From Avedoeria sp964651245 (GTDB taxonomy: Bacteria > Chloroflexota > Anaerolineae > Epilineales > Epilineaceae): a stretch of 64,000 nt of DNA. Within the stretch, counting starts at the first letter, position 1; the number at the start of each line of letters is the position of its first letter. Under the pieces are notes generated by a model. That model did not search any database. It worked only from the letters and a program-made list of their open reading frames with translations, and was not told where the DNA came from. Shown here in pieces: positions 8,338 to 16,292 of the stretch. Where the stretch lies: assembly GCA_964651245.1 (NCBI GenBank), contig CAZYVI010000009.1, positions 118,654-182,653 on the forward strand, given 5' to 3'. Made by a program: the position numbers and the translations under genes.

Positions 8338-9684
8338 CTACGGCCGGATGCTCCTCCAGCCCTCACCGCCGCCGTGCTGCGCTTCGAGGAACGCCGCCAG
8401 GCCCGGTGTCGCGGCCAACGGGCCGGTCGTCAGGGCGCCGTGCCGGTCGCCGGCGTAAAAGAAGACGCGGAAGCGACCCGGCACGGCGAGCGGATCCCAG
8501 CCCTCGCTCCAGTCGGCCAGGTCGTCGAGGCCGCGGCGCATCGCCGGGCCGTCGAGCGTGCCGCCGTTCAGGAGGCCGTAGAAGGCGCGGATCGTCGTGT
8601 CCTCGTAGCTGCTGATCAGCGAGCCGCGGAAGCCGGGCACCTGGCGGGCCAGGAAGGCGTAGGCCTCGTGGTAGCCGGCGTCGGGTCGACAGGCCGGGCA
8701 GTCGGCTTCGATCGTGGCGCCCAGGCCCCAGGCGTCGTGGAGCTTGCGCTGGGCGGCGGCGGTCAGGTGGGGCGGGCGCAGGATCGGGCCGGCGTCGCCG
8801 ACGAGCTCGGGCGCGGTGTCGCTCACCGGCGCGAACGCCTCGGCCACGTGCCAGAGGTTGCCGGTGCTGCCGAGGCCGCCGGCGCTGAAGCCGGTGACGA
8901 CGATCCGGCGGCTGTCGGCGAATGTCGGCACGATGCGCGCCAGGTAGGCGTCGACGTTGCGCCAGCCCACGTGGCGGATCGGCTGCCCCTGGTAGCTGGC
9001 GGTGCGGTCGCCCAGGTGGGCGTCGCCGGTGCAGTACGGCACGTAGACCCAGTTCATCGCCCGGTACGGGTTCGTGGGATCGGACCGGTCGAAGATCCCG
9101 CGCCCCAGCAGCCCCTGCTCCACCGCCGCGTCGAACTTCGTGGGGTTGACGCCGTCGAGGTTGGCGGCCGTCTGGAGGAGCAGGCAGGTGAGCGGATCCC
9201 AGCACGCCCCGCCGCCCTCGAAGTAGATCAGCAGGTCGCGGCTGGCGGCGGTGAAGTTCAGCCCGAGGCCGGTCGGCGTCCCGCGGCCGCAGAACGCGTC
9301 GGGGAACGGCTCGAACACCCAGCGCTCGCGGTCCTCGTCCGCCACCACCAGCGGCGCGCCGCGCGGCGCCTCGGCCGGCGTCGCGCTCGGCAGCGCCGTG
9401 GGCGCGGCGGTCGGGGTGGCGGTGGCCGCCGCCGGCGCGGTCGGCGACGCCAGCGCCGCCGGTGCGGCCGGCAGCTCGGCCAGCGCGACGCCGCGCCCGG
9501 CGAACGGCAGGTGGGCGCGCGGCGCGACCGCGCCCGGCGCCTGGGCGGCCGCCGGCGCGGCGGGCGACGACGCCAGCAGCACCAGCACGGCCAGCGCGGC
9601 CAGCGCGGCTCCTCGCGGTGCCCGACCGCCCGCGGCCGACCGCGGCCGACCGCGGCCGACCTCCATCTCCCGTACGACGTCCAT
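8338..9684 (-). CDS. Secreted pectin-acetylesterase / Notum-family hydrolase
   Basis: An exported alpha/beta-hydrolase of 448 aa. It has an N-terminal signal peptide (Arg-rich, then ALAALAVLVLLASS), a Thr/Pro/Ala linker to about residue 105, and a catalytic domain with the family hallmarks: LLIYFEGGGACWD (oxyanion region), YCTGDAHLGD, and the nucleophile elbow VTGFSAGGLGS. These match the PAE/Notum carboxylesterase family, whose members remove acetyl or acyl groups from polysaccharides or proteins. Asp and His of the triad are likely in the C-terminal third (YAGDRHGAL). An AGG-rich stretch precedes the start. The substrate is not determined; deacetylation of plant-type or biofilm polysaccharide is an inference. 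Three 10-bp repeats lie near its 5' end. Confidence 0.85.
   Translation of the reverse strand: MDVVREMEVGRGRPRSAAGGRAPRGAALAALAVLVLLASSPAAPAAAQAPGAVAPRAHLPFAGRGVALAELPAAPAALASPTAPAAATATPTAAPTALPSATPAEAPRGAPLVVADEDRERWVFEPFPDAFCGRGTPTGLGLNFTAASRDLLIYFEGGGACWDPLTCLLLQTAANLDGVNPTKFDAAVEQGLLGRGIFDRSDPTNPYRAMNWVYVPYCTGDAHLGDRTASYQGQPIRHVGWRNVDAYLARIVPTFADSRRIVVTGFSAGGLGSTGNLWHVAEAFAPVSDTAPELVGDAGPILRPPHLTAAAQRKLHDAWGLGATIEADCPACRPDAGYHEAYAFLARQVPGFRGSLISSYEDTTIRAFYGLLNGGTLDGPAMRRGLDDLADWSEGWDPLAVPGRFRVFFYAGDRHGALTTGPLAATPGLAAFLEAQHGGGEGWRSIRP
9631..9660. repeat. Three perfect tandem copies of a 10-bp unit inside the esterase signal region
   Basis: The decamer CGCGGCCGAC occurs three times head to tail at the 5' end of the secreted hydrolase gene. 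Ten bases is not a multiple of three, so loss or gain of one unit would shift the frame ahead of the signal peptide. Confidence 0.8.
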
Positions 9685-9887
9685 CCTGCACCTCGCGCAT
9701 CCCGCCCGGCGATCGCCGGCGGCCGCAAGGGTACACTACGCCGCAGGCAGGCGGCGCGCCGCGGCGGCAAGACGGCGGCGTCCCGATATCGGCCGCGCGT
9801 CCGGAAACAAACGGGCCGCTCGCGGGTATCGTACAGTGGAGTCCGATCGCACCCACCCGGGGCGGCTTGTCCGCCGACGGAGACGGC

Positions 9888-10664
9888 ATGTCGCAGCGCC
9901 CTCCCAGCCGATTCGACGACGACATGGACCGCTGGATCGACGATCCGAGCGCGCCCAACGCCTCACGGCTGGCCGCAGACCACCCCGACGGCGATCGCTG
10001 GCGGCGCTGGCACCGCCTGCTGAGCGCCGACGCCGCAGAGCCAGACGCTGCCGATGCGCCGGGGCCCGTCGGGCGTCCGACGATCGCGGCGCCGCCGCTC
10101 ACGCCGCGCGATCTGTCGTTGGCCGCGCGCGCCGTGGCGGAGGCGTGGCGCGACCCGAGCCGCCGGGCGCGGCTCCGCGCCGAGGCGCGCGCGGCGCTGG
10201 CCGACGCCGGCGTCGCGGTCCCGCCGGACGTCGAGGTCGTCGTCGTCACGGCGCCCTTTGACGCGACGGCGCGCGACGGACCCTCGGCCGCCACCCTCGA
10301 GTTGCCGCTGCCGGCGCCGACCGCGCCGCCGGCCGACGAGGCCGGCATGCGCCGAGCGCTGCGCGAAACCCGTCACGCCTGGGTGCTCTGGGCCGCGTTC
10401 GGCCCGTTCGAGCCGGCGACCGGCCGGGCGGCCGCGGCGGCGCCCGCCCGCGCCCGCGCGCCGTGGCGGCGCCCGCTGCCTGTGCGCACCTGGGCGATCG
10501 TCGGCGCGCTGGCGGCCGCCGCGGTGGCGCTGCTCGTCGCACCGGGCGTGCTCGGCCCGTTGACAGCGACGGCCGCCGGACCGGCCCAGGGGGTGCGGCT
10601 GCTGCTGGGGCTGGCCATCGTGGCGGGGGCGGTGGTCCTCTGGGTCGCGGCCCGCCGGCGCTGA
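9888..10664 (+). CDS. Membrane-anchored protein with NHLP-leader-like domain
   Basis: A 258-aa protein not assignable to a named family. It starts MSQRPPSRFDDDMDRWIDD, with an Asp/Arg-rich N-terminus. Residues about 78-125 contain AVAEAWRDPSRRARLRAEARAALADAGV followed by PPDVEVVVV. The order (A/W-x-DP, RARL, AALADAGV, P-x-V-E-V) is what the nitrile-hydratase-like leader peptide (NHLP) fold looks like in RiPP precursors and in nitrile hydratase alpha subunits. The C-terminal 90 residues hold two hydrophobic segments (TWAIVGALAAAAVALLVA and LLLGLAIVAGAVVLWVAA), so the leader-like part faces one side of the membrane. No modification or export genes adjoin it. The NHLP resemblance is by eye. The gene precedes the lipoprotein gene on the same strand but 184 bases away. 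Confidence 0.7.
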   Translation: MSQRPPSRFDDDMDRWIDDPSAPNASRLAADHPDGDRWRRWHRLLSADAAEPDAADAPGPVGRPTIAAPPLTPRDLSLAARAVAEAWRDPSRRARLRAEARAALADAGVAVPPDVEVVVVTAPFDATARDGPSAATLELPLPAPTAPPADEAGMRRALRETRHAWVLWAAFGPFEPATGRAAAAAPARARAPWRRPLPVRTWAIVGALAAAAVALLVAPGVLGPLTATAAGPAQGVRLLLGLAIVAGAVVLWVAARRR

Positions 10665-10848
10665 GCGGGGAACGCCCGGCGCGGGAACACGCCACCGAGT
10701 TTGCTGTAGTACGTTCACAACGACGCATCGAATGCCGCGCTCGAGCCGATCACGATCGATGGCCGCGCCATCGTCGTCCGGCGACAAACACGACAACGGA
10801 TGCGTCGTCGCGAAGCCAACAACCGCTCGATGGATGGAGGAGAAGACG

Positions 10849-11679
10849 ATGCTGATCAAGAAGGCGACCGCTCTGGCCCTGCTCGCGCTGGCCCCGACGC
10901 TGCTGGTGGCGTGCGGCGGCAGCGAGGGGGGCGACCTCTCCGGCTCGGCCGTCGAGGATCCCAGCAAGCCGGTCGAGCCGGTCGAACCCGCCCCGGGCGT
11001 CAACCCGGTCGTGCCGGAGAAGCCGGGCGAGTCGAAGCCGGCGCCCATCGCGCCCGGCGCCTCGGGTGACGCGAACGCGGTGACGCTGCTGGGCTACGTC
11101 TCGAGCCTGGCGCCGACGCGCCGGGTCGACCTGGCCGACATGAAAGACGCCTGCCGGACGTCGGTCGACTGCCAGGCCGAGATCGCGCTGTTCGAGGCGC
11201 ATCTCAAGACCCTGTGCCCCACCGAAGCCGACTGCAAGGATCCCGTCGGCATGCTGCTCTACAAGGAGCGCTCGCCGCAGCAGGTGGCCCAGCAGCTCTA
11301 CTCGGCGTCCGTCCCGCAGTCCAAGGACGTCCTGCCGGTCGTCGAGGCCGCGCTGACCGGCGCGGCCAGCGGCGAGGAGCCGGTGGCGCCCGTCGAGCCC
11401 GGCGCCGCGTTCGCCGACACGCTGACCCAGGCGGCCGAGGACCTCAAGACGCAGGCCGGCACGCCGATCACGTGGAAGGAGATCGGCGACCTCATCGTCC
11501 GGATCGATCCCGAGACGGGCATCGCCGTGACCGAGCAGGCCACCTCCGCCGTCGCCGCCGTGGCCGAGGCCGACCCGGCCCTGGCCGATGCCGTGTCGAA
11601 GCTCCTGGCCGGCGAGGCGGTCGACGCGGCCGACGCCGCCGCCGTCGTCGAGAAGATCGTCGAGGCCGCGAAGCCGTAA
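10849..11679 (+). CDS. Predicted lipoprotein, helical, unknown function
   Basis: A secreted lipoprotein of 276 aa. It has a signal peptide with lipobox LLVAC, Cys22 being the lipidation site. A low-complexity Pro/Val/Glu segment (residues about 35-75) leads to a helical domain with four cysteines in two close pairs (ACRTSVDC and LCPTEADC), probably disulfide-bonded. The C-terminus is Ala/Glu-rich and helical. No family was recognised. ATG 10849 has GGAGG at 10836-10840; the longer frame upstream would hide the lipobox. Downstream is a strong hairpin (11727-11763), so it looks like a single-gene transcript. Confidence 0.8.
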   Translation: MLIKKATALALLALAPTLLVACGGSEGGDLSGSAVEDPSKPVEPVEPAPGVNPVVPEKPGESKPAPIAPGASGDANAVTLLGYVSSLAPTRRVDLADMKDACRTSVDCQAEIALFEAHLKTLCPTEADCKDPVGMLLYKERSPQQVAQQLYSASVPQSKDVLPVVEAALTGAASGEEPVAPVEPGAAFADTLTQAAEDLKTQAGTPITWKEIGDLIVRIDPETGIAVTEQATSAVAAVAEADPALADAVSKLLAGEAVDAADAAAVVEKIVEAAKP

Positions 11680-11726
11680 TCGGTCGCGACGTCCGGCTCG
11701 CGGCCGAACGTCGCCGGAGCGAACGC

Positions 11727-11763
11727 GCCAAGAGGGCATCGGGCGGGCCGATGCCCTCTTGGC
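11727..11763 (+). terminator. Perfect 16-bp stem, 5-nt loop terminator-like hairpin
   Basis: Left arm 11727-11742 and right arm 11748-11763 are perfect complements (arms begin GCCAAGAGGGC and end GCCCTCTTGGC), with loop GCGGG. It lies 48 bases after the lipoprotein stop. No T-run follows, so it is either a strong pause/processing site or an L-shaped terminator. Confidence 0.75.
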
Positions 11764-11842
11764 CATTCCGCCGTCCGCCCGAACCCCACGACGGCCCTGC
11801 GTCCGTGCCTCCCCGCCCGTCCCGCCCCCAGGCCAGACCCCG

Positions 11843-13000
11843 ATGACGATCGCCGCGGTCGCGTGCGTGTCGGTCGGCGTGCCGCTCGCGTTCCTGCTGG
11901 CGGTGCGCGCGCTCGACCTCTATGCGTCCAACAGCGTGCGCAACGTGCTGACGTGCGCCGGCGTCGGCTTGCTGGCGTTTCCGCTGTCGTACGTCGCCAA
12001 CAACGCGGCGCGCGATGCGATCCAGCTGGGCTTCGGCCTGACGGCCGCGGCGGCCGTGCTGGCGGTGAAGACCCTCGTGGCGCCCGTCGTCGAGGAGATC
12101 GCCAAGTCGATCGGGGTCTGGGTCGTCGTCCGGCGGCGCGACTTCACCTACTTCGTCGACGGCGCGATCTGCGGCTTCGCCGGCGGCACGGCGTTCGCCA
12201 TGGTCGAGAACCTGTTCTATGCGCTGCGGGCCGGCTTCGCCGACAGCCTCGGGCTCAGCGTGAACCGGGCGCTGTCGACGTCGCTCGTCCACGGCACGGC
12301 CAGCGCCCTCGTTGGCATCGTCATCGGCCGCTTCCGGTTCGAGCGGTCATGGCGGCGGTTCGCGGCGCTGTTCGCCGGCTGGGGGCTGGCGATCGGGCTC
12401 CACATGGCGTTCAACCGCGTGGTGACGTCGACGGCGGTCGGCGCCTACGTGCTGCTGGCGGCGATCGCGATCGGCCTCGGCGGCGTGGCCGGCATCGCCG
12501 GCGTCATGCTGCTGGGGCTGCGCGTCGAGCGCCGCTGGATCGCCGAGGCGCTCGACGTCGGCATCGGCGTCTCGCCGCACGAGGCGCGCGCCGTCGACCG
12601 AATGCGCGACCTCGATCGGCTGCTGGCGCCGGTCGAGGCCCACTTCGGCCCGGCGCGGCGGCAGGCCGTCGAGGCGCTGCTGCGGTCGCAGGCGCGGCTC
12701 GGCCTCAAGCAGCAGCTCGTCCGGCGCACGGCCGACCCCGCCCAGCGGGCCGCGATCGAGGCCGACGTCGCGGCGCTGCAGGCCGAGCACGACCGGCTGC
12801 GGCGCGAGGTCGGCGTCTACTGCATGTCCTACGTCCGCTCGATCCTGCCGTCCGGCGGCACGCCGCTGTGGGATCGCCTCGGCGCCCAGCTCCTCGCGGC
12901 CGCGCCGCTGGACGCACGCCCGCGAAACGACGATGTTTGGAGCCGCCTGGCGACGCGGACGGCCGGCCCGCGGGGCGACCCGGCCGAGCCGCCCGGCTGA
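11843..13000 (+). CDS. PrsW-family intramembrane metalloprotease
   Basis: A 385-aa integral membrane protease of the PrsW family (the relatives that cleave anti-sigma factor RsiW in Bacillus). About eight hydrophobic segments fill residues 1-235. Family motifs are present: APVVEEIAKSIGVW (the EE pair), GAICGFAGGTAFAMVENLFY (E-N), SLVHGTASALVG (His) and GLHMAFN (His-x3-N). The C-terminal third (about 236-385) is a soluble, charged helical domain not found in minimal PrsW proteins. The start ATG 11843 lacks a strong Shine-Dalgarno. It heads a same-strand unit with a MinD-like ATPase (71-bp gap), two small proteins and a cyclic-nucleotide-binding protein, suggesting signal-dependent proteolysis at the membrane. 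Its substrate is unknown; the sigma factor at 15445 is a tempting but unproven link. Confidence 0.88.
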   Translation: MTIAAVACVSVGVPLAFLLAVRALDLYASNSVRNVLTCAGVGLLAFPLSYVANNAARDAIQLGFGLTAAAAVLAVKTLVAPVVEEIAKSIGVWVVVRRRDFTYFVDGAICGFAGGTAFAMVENLFYALRAGFADSLGLSVNRALSTSLVHGTASALVGIVIGRFRFERSWRRFAALFAGWGLAIGLHMAFNRVVTSTAVGAYVLLAAIAIGLGGVAGIAGVMLLGLRVERRWIAEALDVGIGVSPHEARAVDRMRDLDRLLAPVEAHFGPARRQAVEALLRSQARLGLKQQLVRRTADPAQRAAIEADVAALQAEHDRLRREVGVYCMSYVRSILPSGGTPLWDRLGAQLLAAAPLDARPRNDDVWSRLATRTAGPRGDPAEPPG

Positions 13001-13071
13001 GCCGACCGCCCGACGGCCGAACCACGACCCGCCGCGCGCCCCGCCGCGCGGCCCAGCGAGGATGCGACGCG

Positions 13072-13818
13072 ATGGCCCAGATCGTATCGGTGCACTCGTT
13101 CCGCGGCGGGACCGGCAAGTCGAACCTGACGGCCAACCTCGCCACCTTGGTCGCGGCCAGCGGCCGCACCGTCGCCCTCGTCGACACCGACATCAGCTCG
13201 CCGGGCGTCCACGTCCTGTTCGGCCTCGGGCCGCCGACGGTGACGACGGCGCTCAACGACTTCCTCTGGGGCAACTGCGGCGTCGATGCGATCGCCTACC
13301 CGCAGCCGCTGCCCGGCGGCCGGACGATCCACGTCGTGCCGGCCAGCCTGAACACCGAGGACATCGCCCGGATCCTGCGCGAGGGCTACGACGTCGAGCG
13401 GCTGACGGACGGCTTCCGCGAGCTCATCGCCCACCTCCACCTCGACGTCCTGTTCGTCGACACCCACCCCGGCCTCAACGAGGAGACGCTGCTGTCGATG
13501 GCCGTCAGCGACACGCTGCTGCTGGTCATGCGGCCCGACCAGCAGGACTACCTCGGCACGGCGGTGACGGTCGAGGTCGCCCGCCGCCTCGGCGTCCCCA
13601 ACCTGCAACTGCTGGTCAACAAGACGCCCGCCACGTTCGACTTCACCGCGGTGCGCGACCGCGTCGCCGAGACCTACGGCGCCGACGTGGTCGGCGTCCT
13701 GCCGCACTCGGACGACCTCATGGCGTTGGCCAGCGAGGGCGTCTTCGCGCTGCGCCATCCCGACCACCCGCTGACCGGCACGCTGCGGCGGATCGCCGAG
13801 CGCGTCGCGGCCGGCTGA
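13072..13818 (+). CDS. MinD/ParA-family ATPase (altered deviant Walker A)
   Basis: A 248-aa P-loop ATPase of the ParA/MinD/FleN group. The deviant Walker A reads SFRGGTGKSNLTANLA at residues 8-23. The signature lysine that normally precedes GGxGK(T/S) is arginine here, which may change dimer-dependent hydrolysis. Switch I is VDTDISSPGVHVLFG; Walker B is VLFVDTHPGLNEETL; the LLVNKTP segment is the guanine-binding-like loop of the family. There is no clear C-terminal amphipathic membrane helix. It sits between the PrsW protease and a Cys-rich mini-protein, with short gaps on both sides, so it probably positions or gates a partner from this operon rather than a replicon. A plasmid ParA role is unlikely, as no centromere-binding partner adjoins it. 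Confidence 0.87.
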   Translation: MAQIVSVHSFRGGTGKSNLTANLATLVAASGRTVALVDTDISSPGVHVLFGLGPPTVTTALNDFLWGNCGVDAIAYPQPLPGGRTIHVVPASLNTEDIARILREGYDVERLTDGFRELIAHLHLDVLFVDTHPGLNEETLLSMAVSDTLLLVMRPDQQDYLGTAVTVEVARRLGVPNLQLLVNKTPATFDFTAVRDRVAETYGADVVGVLPHSDDLMALASEGVFALRHPDHPLTGTLRRIAERVAAG

Positions 13819-13839
13819 CGCCGCCCCAGGAGGGACCGC

Positions 13840-14052
13840 ATGGAGTGCCATCGCTGCGCCGCCGCCGCGTTCGGGGTGTGCCGCTTCTGCGGCCGCGGCG
13901 TCTGCCGGGCGCATCACCGCGAGATGCCCTACATCCTGTCGGTCTACCCCAGCCGCGACGGCGTCCCGCAGGCCATCGTCGTGGCCGACGTGCTGTGGTG
14001 CGAGCTCTGCCGCCCGCAGCCCGATCCGATCCCGATGCCCGAGCTGGCGTGA
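13840..14052 (+). CDS. Cys/His-rich mini-protein, zinc-binding (B-box-like)
   Basis: A 70-aa protein with a dense zinc-ligand pattern: CHRC at residues 3-6, CRFC at 14-17, C22 followed by AHH at 24-26, and CELC near 54-57. The spacing resembles B-box or ZPR1-type mini zinc fingers. The middle, PYILSVYPSRDGVPQAIVVAD, looks like a small beta-hairpin. A strong Shine-Dalgarno AGGAGGG lies just before the ATG. It is 21 bp after the MinD-like gene and 20 bp before the winged-helix gene, so it is probably translated with both. It could be an adaptor for the ATPase. No function is known. Confidence 0.75.
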   Translation: MECHRCAAAAFGVCRFCGRGVCRAHHREMPYILSVYPSRDGVPQAIVVADVLWCELCRPQPDPIPMPELA

Positions 14053-14072
14053 CGCGCCGCCAGGAGGACGCG

Positions 14073-14564
14073 ATGCCCGGCATCTTCGACCGTGTCCAAG
14101 CCGAGGTCGACGCCCGCGCGCCGCGCGACGCCCGCGACGGCCTGTCGGCGCTCGAGCTGCTGCAGCTGCCGCCGGCCGACGTCGAGATCGTTCAGCGCCT
14201 GCTGCGCGGCGGCGCGACGGACGCCGCCGCGCTGGCGGGCGCGCTCGGCCAGCCGGTCGCCGACGTCGAGGCGCGCCTGGCGTCGCTGCTGGCCAAGGGC
14301 CTCGTCCAACGCTCCGACGACGACCCGCCGCGCTACTGGCTGCACGCCGTGCGGCGCCGCGTCCGGGTGCCCGAGGGGATGTGGGCGCGCCTCGTCGACC
14401 GGACGCCGGCCCGCGGCGTCACCGACCCGCACGGCGGCGACGACCCCGGCCCGGCGCCCGCCCCGGACAACCCGGCCCCGGGCAAGTCCGCCCCGGACAG
14501 CTCCGCCCCGGACAGCATCGACAGCGCTGACGGCACCGCTGCGCCCCGCGGCGGTGCGTCGTGA
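14073..14564 (+). CDS. Winged-helix domain protein with disordered tail
   Basis: A 163-aa protein. Residues about 25-95 form a predicted winged helix: SALELLQLPPADVEIVQRLL, then DAAALAGALGQPVADVEARLASLLAKGLVQR, then a beta wing ending YWLHAVRRR. The repeated L-x-x-L-L and KGLVQR pattern is like TrmB/MarR-type domains. The last 50 residues are Pro/Asp/Ser-rich with imperfect DNPAP/DSSAPDS repeats and are likely disordered. ATG 14073 has AGGAGG at 14062-14067. Its last four bases overlap the start of the cyclic-nucleotide-binding gene (GTGA). It may bind DNA or act as a protein-protein winged helix in the operon's complex. Confidence 0.72.
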   Translation: MPGIFDRVQAEVDARAPRDARDGLSALELLQLPPADVEIVQRLLRGGATDAAALAGALGQPVADVEARLASLLAKGLVQRSDDDPPRYWLHAVRRRVRVPEGMWARLVDRTPARGVTDPHGGDDPGPAPAPDNPAPGKSAPDSSAPDSIDSADGTAAPRGGAS

Positions 14565-15283
14565 CCGCGCCGTCGGGTGTCGGCTCCGACGACGCCTTCG
14601 CCCGCTGGACCCACGTGGCGCTGCCGGCCGGCGCCGTCCTCTTCCGCAAGGGCGATCCCGGCGACGCCTTCTTCAGCGTGCTCGACGGCGAGATCGACAT
14701 CCTCACTGAGGACGGCGTCCGCCTCGAGCGCCTCGTCGCCGGCGACCACTTCGGCGAGCTGGCGCTGTTGGCCGGCGGGCATCGGCACGCCACGGCCCGC
14801 TGCGTCACGGCGGTCCAGCTGCGCCGCCTCGACCGCGCCACGTTTCTCTCCCACCTGGGCCATGACGGCCCGCTGACCGAGATGACGATCCAGATGCTCG
14901 GCGCGCGCATGACCCGCACCAGCGCCTACCTCGACTATGTGACGACGTGGGCGCGGCTGGTCACCGACGGCCAATACGAGACCGCCCGGACGTCGATGCT
15001 CGCCGACGCCGCCTCGCGCGCCGACGGCAACATCGGCCGCTTTATCCGCTCGTTCGTCGAGATGGTCGACGCCGTCCAGGACCGCGAGCACGCGCTGCGC
15101 CGCCAGCTGCAGGACCTGCGCATCGAGTTCGATCGCGCCATGCACGCCCAGGAGGTCGGCAAGATCACCGGCTCCGACTTCTTCGTGGCGCTGCAGGGCA
15201 ACGCGGCGCGCATCCGCGCCCGGATGCACGGCGCCGAAGGCGGTGCGCCGCCGCCGGGCGACAGCGAAACGACGCCCTCCTAG
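14561..15283 (+). CDS. Cyclic-nucleotide-binding-domain protein
   Basis: A 240-aa cytoplasmic protein with one CNB domain at residues about 12-120 (PAGAVLFRKGDPGDAFFSVLDG, then the phosphate-binding cassette region HFGELALLAGGHRHATARC). The cassette has GEL and RHATARC in place of the usual RTATV, so cAMP/c-di-GMP binding is plausible but not certain. There is no CRP-type DNA-binding HTH. Instead the C-terminus (about 120-225) is a long helical segment (REHALRRQLQDLRIEFDRAM), probably a coiled coil. It starts at GTG 14561, overlapping the stop of the winged-helix gene by four bases. It is the last gene of the PrsW-MinD unit and most likely its signal-sensing subunit. Confidence 0.85.
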   Translation: MTAPSGVGSDDAFARWTHVALPAGAVLFRKGDPGDAFFSVLDGEIDILTEDGVRLERLVAGDHFGELALLAGGHRHATARCVTAVQLRRLDRATFLSHLGHDGPLTEMTIQMLGARMTRTSAYLDYVTTWARLVTDGQYETARTSMLADAASRADGNIGRFIRSFVEMVDAVQDREHALRRQLQDLRIEFDRAMHAQEVGKITGSDFFVALQGNAARIRARMHGAEGGAPPPGDSETTPS

Positions 15284-15444
15284 CGCGGGCGGACAGGCGT
15301 ACCGCGCCCGGCCCGACGGCGTCGGTCGCGGTGGATTCGCAGGCCGCGCTGCGCCCGCGGCGCGGCGCCGACGTCGCTGGCTTGCCCTCTGGACCTGTGA
15401 CACAATGCGATGGGCCGCCTTACCGCTCCCACGGATCCAACCGC

Positions 15445-16083
15445 ATGGCCGAGTCGCCCGCGCCGCCAACGCGTCCTATCGCCGGCCCCGAACGCACCCG
15501 CGCCGCGCGCGCGCCTGCGCCATGCGTCGAGCCGTCGGACGAGGACTGGGTGGCGGCCGCGCTCGACGGCGACCCAGACGCGTTCGGCCATCTCATGGCC
15601 CGCTGGCAGCGCCCGGTGTATCGAGCGATCTGGCGCATCGTCGGCCAGGCCCAGGACGCCGAGGATCTGACCCAGGAGACGTTCCTGCGCGCCTATGCCG
15701 CCTTGGCCCACTTCGACCCGCGCTACCGCTTTGGCGGCTGGGTCCTGCGCATCGCGACGAACCTCAGCTTGAACTTCCGTCGCCGCCGCGGCCGCGAGAC
15801 GGTTCAGGGCGGATCGATCGAGGAGGCCGACGCCTTCTTCGAGCGCCGGCCCGACGACGACGCGGCGTCCCCGGAGCGCCAGGCGTCCAGCGGGGCGCAG
15901 GCGGAGCAACTCTGGCGGGCCGTGGAAGCGCTGCCCGACGACTTTCGCGTGGTCGTCACCTTGCGGCACGTCATCGAGCTCAGCTACGAGGAGATCGCCG
16001 CGACGCTCGACCTCCCGATGGGCACCGTCAAGAGCCGGCTGGCCCGGGCCCGGCGCCAGCTGCTGGACGCCGTCGAGCGCTAG
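15445..16083 (+). CDS. ECF RNA polymerase sigma factor (sigma-70 region 2 and 4)
   Basis: A 212-aa extracytoplasmic-function sigma factor. Region 2 spans about residues 45-110 (FGHLMARWQRPVYRAIWRIV, then the conserved DAEDLTQETFLRAYAAL). Region 4.2 is at the C-terminus (LSYEEIAATLDLPMGTVKSRLARARRQLLD). The linker holds a Gly/Asp/Glu-rich stretch. The N-terminus has about 30 extra residues rich in Pro/Ala/Arg. No anti-sigma factor gene adjoins it. The nearest upstream genes are the CNBD/PrsW unit, and PrsW proteases are known elsewhere to activate ECF factors, so a regulatory link is possible but inferred. There is a 161-bp gap from the CNBD gene, with no strong promoter seen. Confidence 0.92.
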   Translation: MAESPAPPTRPIAGPERTRAARAPAPCVEPSDEDWVAAALDGDPDAFGHLMARWQRPVYRAIWRIVGQAQDAEDLTQETFLRAYAALAHFDPRYRFGGWVLRIATNLSLNFRRRRGRETVQGGSIEEADAFFERRPDDDAASPERQASSGAQAEQLWRAVEALPDDFRVVVTLRHVIELSYEEIAATLDLPMGTVKSRLARARRQLLDAVER

Positions 16084-16292
16084 GCCGCGGCGTTCCGGCG
16101 CCGCGGCGCGGGACGCGGCCACACACCCGACCCTCATCCATCGCCGGACCCCCGACGGTATACTTGGGCCGCCCGCCAAACCCCGCCCGCGGCCCAGCCG
16201 GCGCCACGCCACGCCCGCGCCCTCGCGCGCCGGGGCGGCCGTGCGCCCCGCTTGCCGCGCCGACCCGCCACCGCCGTCCGGAGCCCGCCGCC

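Noticed and set aside
13072..13818. Plasmid partition ParA in the host region
   Set aside because: No ParB/centromere follows and the neighbours are a protease and a cyclic-nucleotide sensor; the true replicon ParA is at 51095.
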